Source: Variovorax sp. PBS-H4
Lineage (GTDB): Bacteria; Pseudomonadota; Gammaproteobacteria; Burkholderiales; Burkholderiaceae_C
Assembly: GCF_901827205.1 (NCBI RefSeq)
Contig: NZ_LR594675.1
Location: forward strand, 4,216,001-4,280,000
DNA length: 64,000 nucleotides
Reading direction: 5' to 3'
Within the stretch, counting starts at the first letter, position 1. Every line of letters begins with the position of its first letter. This document shows, piece by piece, positions 57,675 to 64,000 of the stretch. Under the pieces are notes generated by a model. The model made no database searches. It had not been told where the DNA came from and saw only the letters and a program-made list of their open reading frames with translations. The position numbers and the translations under genes are program-made.

Positions 57675-58369
57675 GAGCTCTTGCGAAGGGCTTCGAGCAG
57701 CCCCTCCACCGGTTCCAATCGAAGTTCGAGTTCGGCAAACAGCACGGCTTGCATGTCCTTGCGGAACTGATCCTGCCAGGCCACTTGCGGCGCCCCGTCC
57801 TCGGGCTCGTCCGGCACCGCCTGGTGCGCCTGCCGCAAACGCCTGAAATGTTTTTCCAACAGGCCGGGCACCGTCGCGAGCAGCCTGTACTCCTGCTCGT
57901 TCAGGGCATGCTCCATTACCGCGTCCATGGCGGCGAGCTGCGCCAGGGCCGGCGACCGGGCCGCCAAGCTGGCTCGCAGGCGCTCACGCAAGGGGCCGAT
58001 GGCCATTTCCATCGTCTGCTGCCTGGCGACATAACGCCTGCGGTAAGGCGCGAAGTCGGCCGTGTCCGGTTGCGCCTTCTGGGCGGCCAGGGAGCCGTCG
58101 TCGGCGATGGCCTTCGCCAGCACGCCGCGCAGGCGAATGCATTCGTCTTGCTCGCTGCTACCCCGCACGGAACCAGCGCCGGCCGGCGCCATCGGGGGAC
58201 TGCCGTTCAGCACCCCGGACAGCGATATCGCGTCCGTCCAGCCGAGCCATTGGCTCAGCCGATCCGCGAAGCCATGCCTGGGCTCGGGAACGTGGATGTC
58301 GGCCAGACGGGCGAGCAAGCGAGTGAGCGTCGAGCCGGTGAAAGCTGTGCGCCGTGAGACTTGCGCCAT
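57671..58369 (-). CDS. DUF3348-like protein, first gene of the motor operon
   Basis: A 232-residue soluble helical protein. Recognisable parts are the N-terminal LTRLLARLADIHVPEPRHGFADRLSQWLGWTDAISLS and the central YRRRYVARQQTMEMAIGPLRERLR. I assign it to DUF3348 from memory. No enzyme motif is visible. It overlaps the DUF802 gene by 4 bp. Its ATG is preceded by 1 nt and then the right arm of a hairpin, so initiation may be regulated. Confidence 0.78.
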   Translation of the reverse strand: MAQVSRRTAFTGSTLTRLLARLADIHVPEPRHGFADRLSQWLGWTDAISLSGVLNGSPPMAPAGAGSVRGSSEQDECIRLRGVLAKAIADDGSLAAQKAQPDTADFAPYRRRYVARQQTMEMAIGPLRERLRASLAARSPALAQLAAMDAVMEHALNEQEYRLLATVPGLLEKHFRRLRQAHQAVPDEPEDGAPQVAWQDQFRKDMQAVLFAELELRLEPVEGLLEALRKSS

Positions 58370-58370
58370 A

Positions 58371-58405
58371 CCGCCGGTGAAAAACCGCGCAGTCTACACC
58401 GGCGG
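58371..58405. promoter_or_regulatory. Hairpin covering the ribosome-binding region of the motor operon
   Basis: Perfect 9-bp inverted repeat CCGCCGGTG/CACCGGCGG around a 17-nt loop, ending 1 nt from the start codon at 58369. On the minus strand the arm next to the ATG contains the only G-rich sequence that could bind 16S rRNA. Confidence 0.6.
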
Positions 58406-58549
58406 CCCGGCCACGCCGGAGCGCGAGGCACCGCAGGGCGCCATCGATCGGTTGGCGCAGACCGTTCAGCCGGCGTCGGATTTGGATGACACGAGACACG
58501 AGCCAACGGGCGCATCGTCCAGTCTCGTTCACTCGCGTGAGGTGATGCC

Positions 58550-59173
58550 ATGCTTGACCACCCTGGTTCCGCAAGAGCGCTGTGCCGCATGGGCACGCAG
58601 ACGGCAATGGCAATGGCAATGGCGCTCGGGGCCCTCACCTGGCAGCCGGCAGCGGCGGAGCCGATCTTCAAGTGCGGCAAGACCTATACCAACGTGCCGG
58701 CCGACACCGGACCGGCGAAGGCGCGCTCCGGCGACTGCGTGCTGGTCGACACCAGCGTCCAGCCCAAGGGCAAGAGCGAGAACATCATGCTCGACGGATC
58801 GAAGTCGATCACCGTTCCGGTCGGCCAGGACGGCCGCTTCTGGATTCGCGGAACCGTCAACGGCTTTCCGGTGCAGTTCGCGATCGACCGCGCCTCGGCG
58901 GGCAATGCCGGCGTCGCGGTGAGCGAGGACTTCGCGGCCCGGGCGAACCTGATCGGCGGTGCGCCGGCCTTCATCCAGACCGCCGGGAGCGGCACGGACG
59001 CGCGCCGCATCGAGCGCGTGCCCTTGACCTTCGGGCCCTTCCGGGTGCCGCAGGCGACCGTCGTGGTCGGCCCGCTCGGCGGCAAGTCGACGGACGCCGT
59101 GCTCGGACCGGAACTGCTCTCGCTCTTCGATGTGACGGCCAACGACCGGGAGCTGACGATCGTCGGCAAGTAG
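58550..59173 (+). CDS. Retropepsin-like protein with altered active-site motif
   Basis: A 207-residue exported protein. A signal peptide spans about residues 14-36, and a beta-rich domain near 95-207 matches the bacterial retropepsin-like (TIGR02281-type) fold (FWIRGTVNGFPVQFAID, then LGPELLSLFDV). The family's DTG triad is Asp113-Arg-Ala here, so the catalytic Asp stays but Thr and Gly are lost. GAGGTGATGCC precedes the ATG at 58550. A hexamer repeat encodes Met-Ala pairs in the signal peptide. Protease activity is doubtful. Confidence 0.72.
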   Translation: MLDHPGSARALCRMGTQTAMAMAMALGALTWQPAAAEPIFKCGKTYTNVPADTGPAKARSGDCVLVDTSVQPKGKSENIMLDGSKSITVPVGQDGRFWIRGTVNGFPVQFAIDRASAGNAGVAVSEDFAARANLIGGAPAFIQTAGSGTDARRIERVPLTFGPFRVPQATVVVGPLGGKSTDAVLGPELLSLFDVTANDRELTIVGK

Positions 59174-59195
59174 CCCCAAGGGAGGCGGCGCCAGT

Positions 59196-60227
59196 TCAGC
59201 CGCCGGCGATCCGGCTTATCAGCGCCTTGGTGAAGGCCGCGGTCCCGGCGCTGCCGCCCAGGTCGCCGGTGCGCACCTTGTCGATGTTCAATGTCTCGTC
59301 GATGGCCTTGCGCAGGCGGGTTGCAAGATCGGGAAGTTTGCAGTGGTCGAGCATCAATGCCGCCGCCAGCAGCAGCGCGGTCGGGTTCGCGATGCCCTTG
59401 CCTGCGATGTCCGGCGCCGAGCCGTGCACCGCCTCGAAGATCGCGGCCTCGGCGCCGATGTTGGCGCCGGGCGCCATGCCCAGCCCGCCCACGAGCCCTG
59501 CGGCCAGATCGGACAGGATGTCGCCGAAGAGGTTGGTCGTGACCAGCATGTCGAACTGCCACGGGTTCAGCACCAGCTTCATCGCGCAGGCGTCGACGAT
59601 GACCGTGTCCAGTTCGAACTTGCCCTTGTACTTGCGCTCGTACAGGTCGAGGCCGGTCTCCAGGAAGATGCCGGTCAGCGCCTTCATGATGTTGGCCTTG
59701 TGCACGAGCGTGACCTTCTTGCGCCCCGTCGCGATGGCGGTCTCGAAGGCGAACTCCAGGAGGCGGCGGCTGCCCTGGCGCGTGTTGATGCCGGTGGCCA
59801 TCGCCACCGCGTGCGGATCGCCGTCGATGGGCACGTAGTGTTCGTGGCCGATGTACAGGCCCTCGAGGTTCTCGCGAACGACCACGAGGTCGATGTTGTC
59901 GAACCGGCCGCCGGGGACGATGGTGCGCGCCGGACGCAGGTTGGCGTAGAGCTGGAATTCCTCGCGCAAGCGGACGTTCGACGAGCGGTAGCCTCCGCCG
60001 GACGGCGTCTCCAGCGGCCCTTTCAAGGCGAGGCGGGTGCGGCGGATGCTGTCGAGCGTGGCTGCCGGCAACGGATCGCCCGCCTGCTGCACGCCAGCCA
60101 GCCCGGCAATCTGCCGATCCCACGAAAAAGGTGCCTTCAGCGCGTCGAGGGCGGCGAGCGTGGCATCGACGATTTCGGGGCCGATGCCGTCCCCGGCGAT
60201 CAGGGTTGCGGGAATGACATCGGACAT
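59196..60227 (-). CDS. Isocitrate dehydrogenase, NAD type (isocitrate/isopropylmalate family)
   Basis: A 343-residue beta-decarboxylating dehydrogenase. The substrate loop SSNVRLREEFQLYANLRP and the catalytic Tyr/Lys region with VVVRENLEGLYIGHEH fit NAD-dependent isocitrate dehydrogenase. The cofactor loop HGSAPDIAGKGIANPTA favours NAD. Start at 60227 is the conserved MSDVIPATLIAGDGIGPE. A homoisocitrate or tartrate role is less likely. It is divergent from aroG by 109 bp. Confidence 0.85.
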   Translation of the reverse strand: MSDVIPATLIAGDGIGPEIVDATLAALDALKAPFSWDRQIAGLAGVQQAGDPLPAATLDSIRRTRLALKGPLETPSGGGYRSSNVRLREEFQLYANLRPARTIVPGGRFDNIDLVVVRENLEGLYIGHEHYVPIDGDPHAVAMATGINTRQGSRRLLEFAFETAIATGRKKVTLVHKANIMKALTGIFLETGLDLYERKYKGKFELDTVIVDACAMKLVLNPWQFDMLVTTNLFGDILSDLAAGLVGGLGMAPGANIGAEAAIFEAVHGSAPDIAGKGIANPTALLLAAALMLDHCKLPDLATRLRKAIDETLNIDKVRTGDLGGSAGTAAFTKALISRIAGG

Positions 60228-60336
60228 GGGCTGGCTCCAGGAAGTGGAAATGCGCTCGACGAGAGCGCCGCGACCGGCAGGATTATGAGCGGACAATCCG
60301 GGACTCTCCACCTTCGCGCGAGCCCAAGCCACCGCC

Positions 60337-61452
60337 ATGACCCGACTTGACGACCCCCTTCATGACGCCGAGATCGGCTCCCGCGACAGCACGCTCGATA
60401 CCACCCGCATCGACGACGTGCGCATCGGCGCCGTGCGGCCCTTGATCACGCCCGCGCTGTTGCAGGAGCGCGTGCCGGTGCGCGACAACACGCTCGCCCT
60501 GGTCGAGGCCAGCCGCGCCGCGATTGCCGACGTGCTGCACGGCCGCAGCGACCGGCTCGTGGTGGTCGTCGGGCCCTGCTCGATCCACGACCACGAGCAG
60601 GCGCTCGAATACGGCCATCGGCTCAAGGCCGTGGCCGACGAGCTGCGCGACGACCTGCTGATCGTGATGCGAACCTACTTCGAGAAGCCGCGCACCACGG
60701 TCGGCTGGAAGGGCTACATCAACGACCCGCACCTGGACGGCAGCTTCGCGATCAACGAAGGGCTCGAGCGCGCGCGGCGGCTGCTGCTGGAGTTGACGAC
60801 GATGGGGCTGCCGACCGGCACGGAATTCCTCGACTTGCTGAGTCCGCAATTCACCGCCGACCTGATCGCCTGGGGCGCCATCGGCGCACGGACCACGGAA
60901 AGCCAGAGCCACCGCCAGCTGGCCTCCGGGCTGAGCTGCCCGGTAGGTTTCAAGAACGGCACCGACGGCAGCATCAAGGTGGCGGCGGACGCGATACTCG
61001 CCGCGCGGGCGCCGCACGCGTTCATGGGCATGACGAAGATGGGCATGGCCGCCATCTTCGAGACCCGCGGCAACGACGACTGCCACGTCATCCTGCGCGG
61101 CGGCAAGACGCCGAACTACACGGCCGCCGATGTGGCCGCAACTTGCGAGGCGCTGCGGGGGCTGGGCTTGCGCGAGCAGGTGATGGTCGATCTCTCCCAT
61201 GGCAACAGCAGCAAGCAGCACCAGCGCCAGGTCGACGTTGCCGACGACGTGGCCGGCCAGATCGCGGGCGGTGAACATCGCATCGCCGGCGTGATGATCG
61301 AAAGCCACCTGGAGGAAGGCCGGCAGGACCTGGTGCCCGGCGTGCCGCTCAAGCACGGGGTGTCGATCACGGATGCGTGCATCGGCTTTGCGCAGACGGT
61401 GCCCGTGCTTCAGAGGCTCGCCGCGGCGGTGCAGGCACGGCGCCGGACTTAA
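60337..61452 (+). CDS. aroG: 3-deoxy-7-phosphoheptulonate synthase, class I
   Basis: A 371-residue DAHP synthase, the first step of the shikimate pathway, condensing phosphoenolpyruvate and erythrose 4-phosphate. GPCSIHDHEQA, MRTYFEKPRTTVGWKG, GARTTESQSHR and the metal-binding VDLSHGNSSK are all intact. It is of the class I-alpha (AroF/G/H) type, usually feedback-inhibited by one aromatic amino acid; which one cannot be told. Its stop overlaps the convergent hydrolase stop by 4 bp. Confidence 0.94.
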   Translation: MTRLDDPLHDAEIGSRDSTLDTTRIDDVRIGAVRPLITPALLQERVPVRDNTLALVEASRAAIADVLHGRSDRLVVVVGPCSIHDHEQALEYGHRLKAVADELRDDLLIVMRTYFEKPRTTVGWKGYINDPHLDGSFAINEGLERARRLLLELTTMGLPTGTEFLDLLSPQFTADLIAWGAIGARTTESQSHRQLASGLSCPVGFKNGTDGSIKVAADAILAARAPHAFMGMTKMGMAAIFETRGNDDCHVILRGGKTPNYTAADVAATCEALRGLGLREQVMVDLSHGNSSKQHQRQVDVADDVAGQIAGGEHRIAGVMIESHLEEGRQDLVPGVPLKHGVSITDACIGFAQTVPVLQRLAAAVQARRRT

Positions 61453-62051
61453 CGAACCAGCGCCAGCACGTCCTTGAAGCGTGGGTGCTCGGCGGTGCGC
61501 ACCCATTCGAAGCCGACCATCTCGGTGGTCACCAGCTCGGCACCGGCGCCGGCCAGGCGATCGAAGGCCGCATCGCGGTTGCGTTCGGTGCGCGAGCCGC
61601 ACGCGTCCGTAACGACCCATACCTCGAACTCGTCCTCGAGCAGGTCGAGGGCCGTCTGGAGCAGGCACACATGGGCCTCGCAGCCGGCGATCACGACCGT
61701 GTTGCGCTCCTCGGCGGGCTGCTGCGCCTTCTGCAAATGTTTGGGCAGGCTGCGGGCATTGCCCTGGGGCGCCTTGGCCGGCGCGCGCAGCCAGTCGGCC
61801 AGCCCCTCTTCCACGGCGCTGAAATGCATCTTGGCCAAGGTGCGCTGGCACAGGGCACGCAGTTCGGGAACGTTCTCGCCCAGCTTCGACGGGTTCTCCT
61901 CGGTGCCGAAGACTGGAACTTCCAGCAGGCGCGCCATGCGGCCCAGCCGCAGCGCATTCGCGAGCACGGCCTGCGCCTCGAAGATGGCGGGCATCAGGCG
62001 CTGCTGGTAGTCGACCAAGACGAGTTGGGATTGCGAAGCGTCGAGCAGCAT
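61449..62051 (-). CDS. Isochorismatase-family cysteine hydrolase
   Basis: A 200-residue alpha/beta hydrolase of the isochorismatase/nicotinamidase fold. The catalytic triad is Asp14 in VLVDYQ, Lys74 in LAKMHFSA and Cys129 in EAHVCLLQTA. It resembles the YcaC-like branch whose substrate is unknown. The ATG at 62051 matches family starts although it lacks a clear Shine-Dalgarno; a GTG at 62108 would add 19 residues. Confidence 0.85.
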   Translation of the reverse strand: MLLDASQSQLVLVDYQQRLMPAIFEAQAVLANALRLGRMARLLEVPVFGTEENPSKLGENVPELRALCQRTLAKMHFSAVEEGLADWLRAPAKAPQGNARSLPKHLQKAQQPAEERNTVVIAGCEAHVCLLQTALDLLEDEFEVWVVTDACGSRTERNRDAAFDRLAGAGAELVTTEMVGFEWVRTAEHPRFKDVLALVR

Positions 62052-62155
62052 GGGAAGCAGGTCTTTCTGGAAAGCAGCAGAGGAATCAGGAGCCCCAGAC
62101 CGTACCACCGAAGCTGCCGGTCGGGCTCACGTGCACTGCCGCTCGCCGAACGGGT

Positions 62156-63271
62156 TCAGTCGGGCAGCAGGCGGATGAGCTTGCCGTCGGATTCGTCGGT
62201 CAGCACATAGAGCAGGCCATCCGGCCCCAGCTTGACGTCACGGATGCGGGCCCGGCCTTCGAGCAGCCGGTGCTCCGCCACCACCTTGCCGTCGCGCAGT
62301 TCGATGCGATCGAGGTAGCCGAACTTGAGCGAACCCACGAAGAGGTTGCCCTTCCAGGCCGCGCCGTAGCGATCGCTCGTCAGGAAGGCCATGCCCGACG
62401 GCGCGATCGAGGGCACCCAGTAGTGCAGCGGCTGCTCCATGCCCTCCTTGCGCGTGATGCCCTCCCCGATCTTGCCGCCGCCGTAGTTCTCGCCGTAGGT
62501 GATCACCGGCCAGCCATAGTTGCGACCCGCGACGGGGACGTTGATTTCATCGCCGCCTTGCGGGCCGTGCTCGTGCATCCACAGCTTGCCGTCCGGCGCC
62601 AGCGTCGCGCCCTGGCTGTTGCGGTGCCCGTAGCTCCAGATCTCGGGCAAGGCTCCAGGGCGGCCGACGAAGGGGTTGTCCGCGGGCGCCTTGCCGTTCT
62701 TGTCGATGCGCACCAGCTTGCCGAGGTGGTTGTCGAGCGTCTGGGCGTCTTCCTTGTGGCTGAAGCGGTCGCCAAGGGTCAGGAACAGGGTGCCGTCCCT
62801 GGCCTCGACGATGCGGCAACCAAAATGAGCACGGCTGTCAACCTTGGGGCGCTGGCTGAAGATGACGCGCACGTTGTCGAGCCGGCTGCCGTCGGTGGAA
62901 AGCTGCCCACGCGCAAGCGCTGTACTGTTGGCTCCGCCGCCTGCCGCGGGCTCGGAGAAGCAAAAGTAGACGGTGCGGTTCTTGTCGAAGTCCGAGTCCA
63001 CCAGCACGTCGAGCAAGCCACCCTGGCCACCGGCCGCGACGGGCGGGATTCCCGCAACGGGTTCCCCCACCTTGCCATCGGCAGCGACCATCCGCATGCG
63101 GCCCGCCTTCTCGGTCACGAGGAAGCGGCTGGCCGGGAGAAAGGCCACGCCCCAGGGGTTCTGGAGGCCGGACGCGATGACTTCCGGCCGAGGAGCCGCG
63201 GCGGCGGTGCCGACAACGGCAGGCAGGAAGCCAGCGACTAGAAGTGTGCTCCGCAGGAACGACGCATTCAT
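62156..63271 (-). CDS. PQQ-dependent sugar dehydrogenase (soluble glucose/aldose type)
   Basis: A 371-residue exported six-bladed propeller. The signal peptide ends at TAAAAP. The family signature GLQNPWGVAFLP follows, with later HFGCRIV, GHRNSQGATL and GPQGGDEINV segments that bind PQQ and calcium, similar to YliI/Asd. It oxidises aldoses in the periplasm, if PQQ is available. It is divergent from the NlpC/P60 gene across a 224-bp AT-rich region. Confidence 0.9.
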   Translation of the reverse strand: MNASFLRSTLLVAGFLPAVVGTAAAAPRPEVIASGLQNPWGVAFLPASRFLVTEKAGRMRMVAADGKVGEPVAGIPPVAAGGQGGLLDVLVDSDFDKNRTVYFCFSEPAAGGGANSTALARGQLSTDGSRLDNVRVIFSQRPKVDSRAHFGCRIVEARDGTLFLTLGDRFSHKEDAQTLDNHLGKLVRIDKNGKAPADNPFVGRPGALPEIWSYGHRNSQGATLAPDGKLWMHEHGPQGGDEINVPVAGRNYGWPVITYGENYGGGKIGEGITRKEGMEQPLHYWVPSIAPSGMAFLTSDRYGAAWKGNLFVGSLKFGYLDRIELRDGKVVAEHRLLEGRARIRDVKLGPDGLLYVLTDESDGKLIRLLPD

Positions 63272-63289
63272 GGCAACCCTTTCAGACCG

Positions 63290-63480
63290 ATGCTAGAAAA
63301 ATTTCGTACAACCGCAATCAATCAATTCAAAACTTTTGGATTACAGGTTTGTAAAACCTTATCAGCCATAACTTCAACTTTACAATTCATGCAAATTCAA
63401 TTTGTAAAAACTCGTTTATTGACAACAAGTTACATGCATAATCGCGACTTCGCTTGAAATTGACATCGCTTTTTGTCGTC
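63290..63480. promoter_or_regulatory. AT-rich regulatory region with repeated TTTGTAAAA motifs
   Basis: A sharp AT-rich patch in a GC-rich genome between divergent PQQ-dehydrogenase and NlpC genes. TTTGTAAAA occurs at 63348-63356 and 63401-63409, and TTTACAA, its near-reverse, at 63379-63385. The first copy sits in the 15-bp palindrome AGGTTT-GTA-AAACCT at 63345-63359. Confidence 0.55.
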
Positions 63481-63488
63481 CATATCCT
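63460..63488 (+). promoter_or_regulatory. Near-consensus sigma-70 promoter for a possibly leaderless gene
   Basis: TTGACA at 63460-63465, a 17-bp spacer, and TATCCT at 63483-63488. The predicted transcript start (about 63495) is at or next to the ATG at 63496. A second TTGACA lies at 63419-63424 without a well-spaced -10. Confidence 0.7.
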
Positions 63489-63495
63489 ACGCGCC

Positions 63496-64000
63496 ATGCG
63501 TTTTTTTCTCCTACCCGCCTTCCTCCTGATTGCTGTCGCGGCCCACGCCGCGCCGCTGCAGGACCCGCCTGAAGAGCTGGAGGCCATGGTGGCCGACAAG
63601 GGCGTCATCAGCCAGTTCCATCAAGTCCGCCAGAGCGTGGTGGCCCGTACGTCCGATCTGGTCGTGACGGCGATTGGATTTCTGGGCGTCCCGTACCGCC
63701 GCGGCGGCAACACGGCGGAAACCGGCTTCGACTGCAGCGGCTTCGTGCGCGCCATGTACAACCAGACGGTGGGCCATCTGCTGCCGCGCCGCGCCGAAGA
63801 GCAGGCCGCTGCCACGCAGAAGATCGAACGCGACGACCTCAAGCCGGGCGACCTGGTGTTCTTCAATACCATGCGCCGCGCGTTCAGCCATGTCGGAATC
63901 TATGTCGGTGACGGCAAGTTCATCCACGCGCCCAGGACCGGCGCCGAAGTTCGGGTCGAGAGCATGAACGGCAGCTACTGGCAACGCCGCTTCAACGGGG
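63496..64000 (+). CDS. NlpC/P60 family peptidoglycan peptidase (cut by window end)
   Basis: The first 168 residues of an exported C40 peptidase that cleaves peptidoglycan stem peptides. The signal peptide is MRFFLLPAFLLIAVAAHA. The catalytic residues are Cys80 in FDCSGFV, His132 in SHVGIY and His144 in IHAP, so the domain is essentially complete. The reading frame is still open at the window edge. No Shine-Dalgarno precedes the ATG, and the promoter is 8 bp upstream, which suggests leaderless translation. Confidence 0.9.
   Translation, partial: MRFFLLPAFLLIAVAAHAAPLQDPPEELEAMVADKGVISQFHQVRQSVVARTSDLVVTAIGFLGVPYRRGGNTAETGFDCSGFVRAMYNQTVGHLLPRRAEEQAAATQKIERDDLKPGDLVFFNTMRRAFSHVGIYVGDGKFIHAPRTGAEVRVESMNGSYWQRRFNG

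Noticed and set aside
54252..58369. Full Zorya anti-phage system
   Set aside because: Only ZorA/ZorB-like parts exist; no ZorC, helicase ZorD or nuclease ZorE is found, and the two companion genes match neither.

Overview
The window is about 64 kb of GC-rich, densely coding chromosome from a betaproteobacterium. The best guess is the Comamonadaceae (Variovorax-like). Evidence for this is the core gene order ndk-rlmN-pilF-rodZ-ispG-hisS-yfgM-bamB-der-hfq-hflX-hflK-hflC-DUF2065-hisZ-purA, the sucA-sucB-lpdA-zapE order, a Bug/TctC-type binding protein and a two-hairpin intergenic repeat of a kind I recall from this family. I see no rRNA, tRNA, insertion sequence, prophage or CRISPR array. No gap between genes exceeds 300 bp. 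The last gene runs off the right edge.

Layout. Positions 37-6478 hold accessory metabolism and transport: 3-hydroxybutyrate dehydrogenase with a patatin-like lipase, a CHRD lipoprotein, a DUF924 protein, a YihY membrane protein, a split chromate transporter and an aldo/keto reductase. Positions 6575-8209 are a small heat-shock island: a 56-residue membrane peptide, two Hsp20 genes behind a sigma-32-like promoter and a possible RNA thermometer, and a 90-residue hypothetical. Positions 8210-12441 carry rlmB, a YbbA-type ABC ATPase, a tesA-like esterase with a one-base frameshift exactly at its catalytic GDS motif, a Lys-rich peptide, a cystathionine beta-lyase and a VOC protein. Positions 12455-28957 are a long minus-strand housekeeping block: purine synthesis and salvage, HisZ, HflKC, HflX, Hfq, Der, BamB, HisS, IspG, RodZ, PilF, RlmN and Ndk.

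Positions 29108-36986 hold rluB-scpB, the head-to-head pair rluD/bamD, a DinG-type helicase with a YdcH-like peptide, and a PP2C phosphatase. Positions 37008-46642 carry the 2-oxoglutarate dehydrogenase operon (sucA, sucB, lpdA) continuing into zapE and an exported coiled-coil protein, then prpE. Positions 46781-53399 hold an OsmC protein, a LysR / binding-protein / Rieske-oxygenase mini-locus, and a complete nitric-oxide response unit: norR, three 25-bp-spaced NorR boxes, a sigma-54 promoter and flavohaemoglobin hmp.

Positions 54252-58369 are the most interesting part. Four overlapping minus-strand genes encode two uncharacterised soluble proteins around a MotA/TolQ-like membrane protein with a roughly 500-residue coiled-coil tail (DUF802) and a MotB/OmpA-like partner that keeps the membrane aspartate expected of an ion-driven stator. 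The architecture resembles the ZorAB motor of Zorya defence, but no ZorC, ZorD or ZorE is present. I infer an undescribed ion-driven envelope motor. Positions 58550-64000 finish with a degenerate retropepsin-like protein, an NAD-type isocitrate dehydrogenase homologue, DAHP synthase, an isochorismatase-fold hydrolase, a PQQ-type sugar dehydrogenase and a possibly leaderless NlpC/P60 peptidase behind an AT-rich promoter region.
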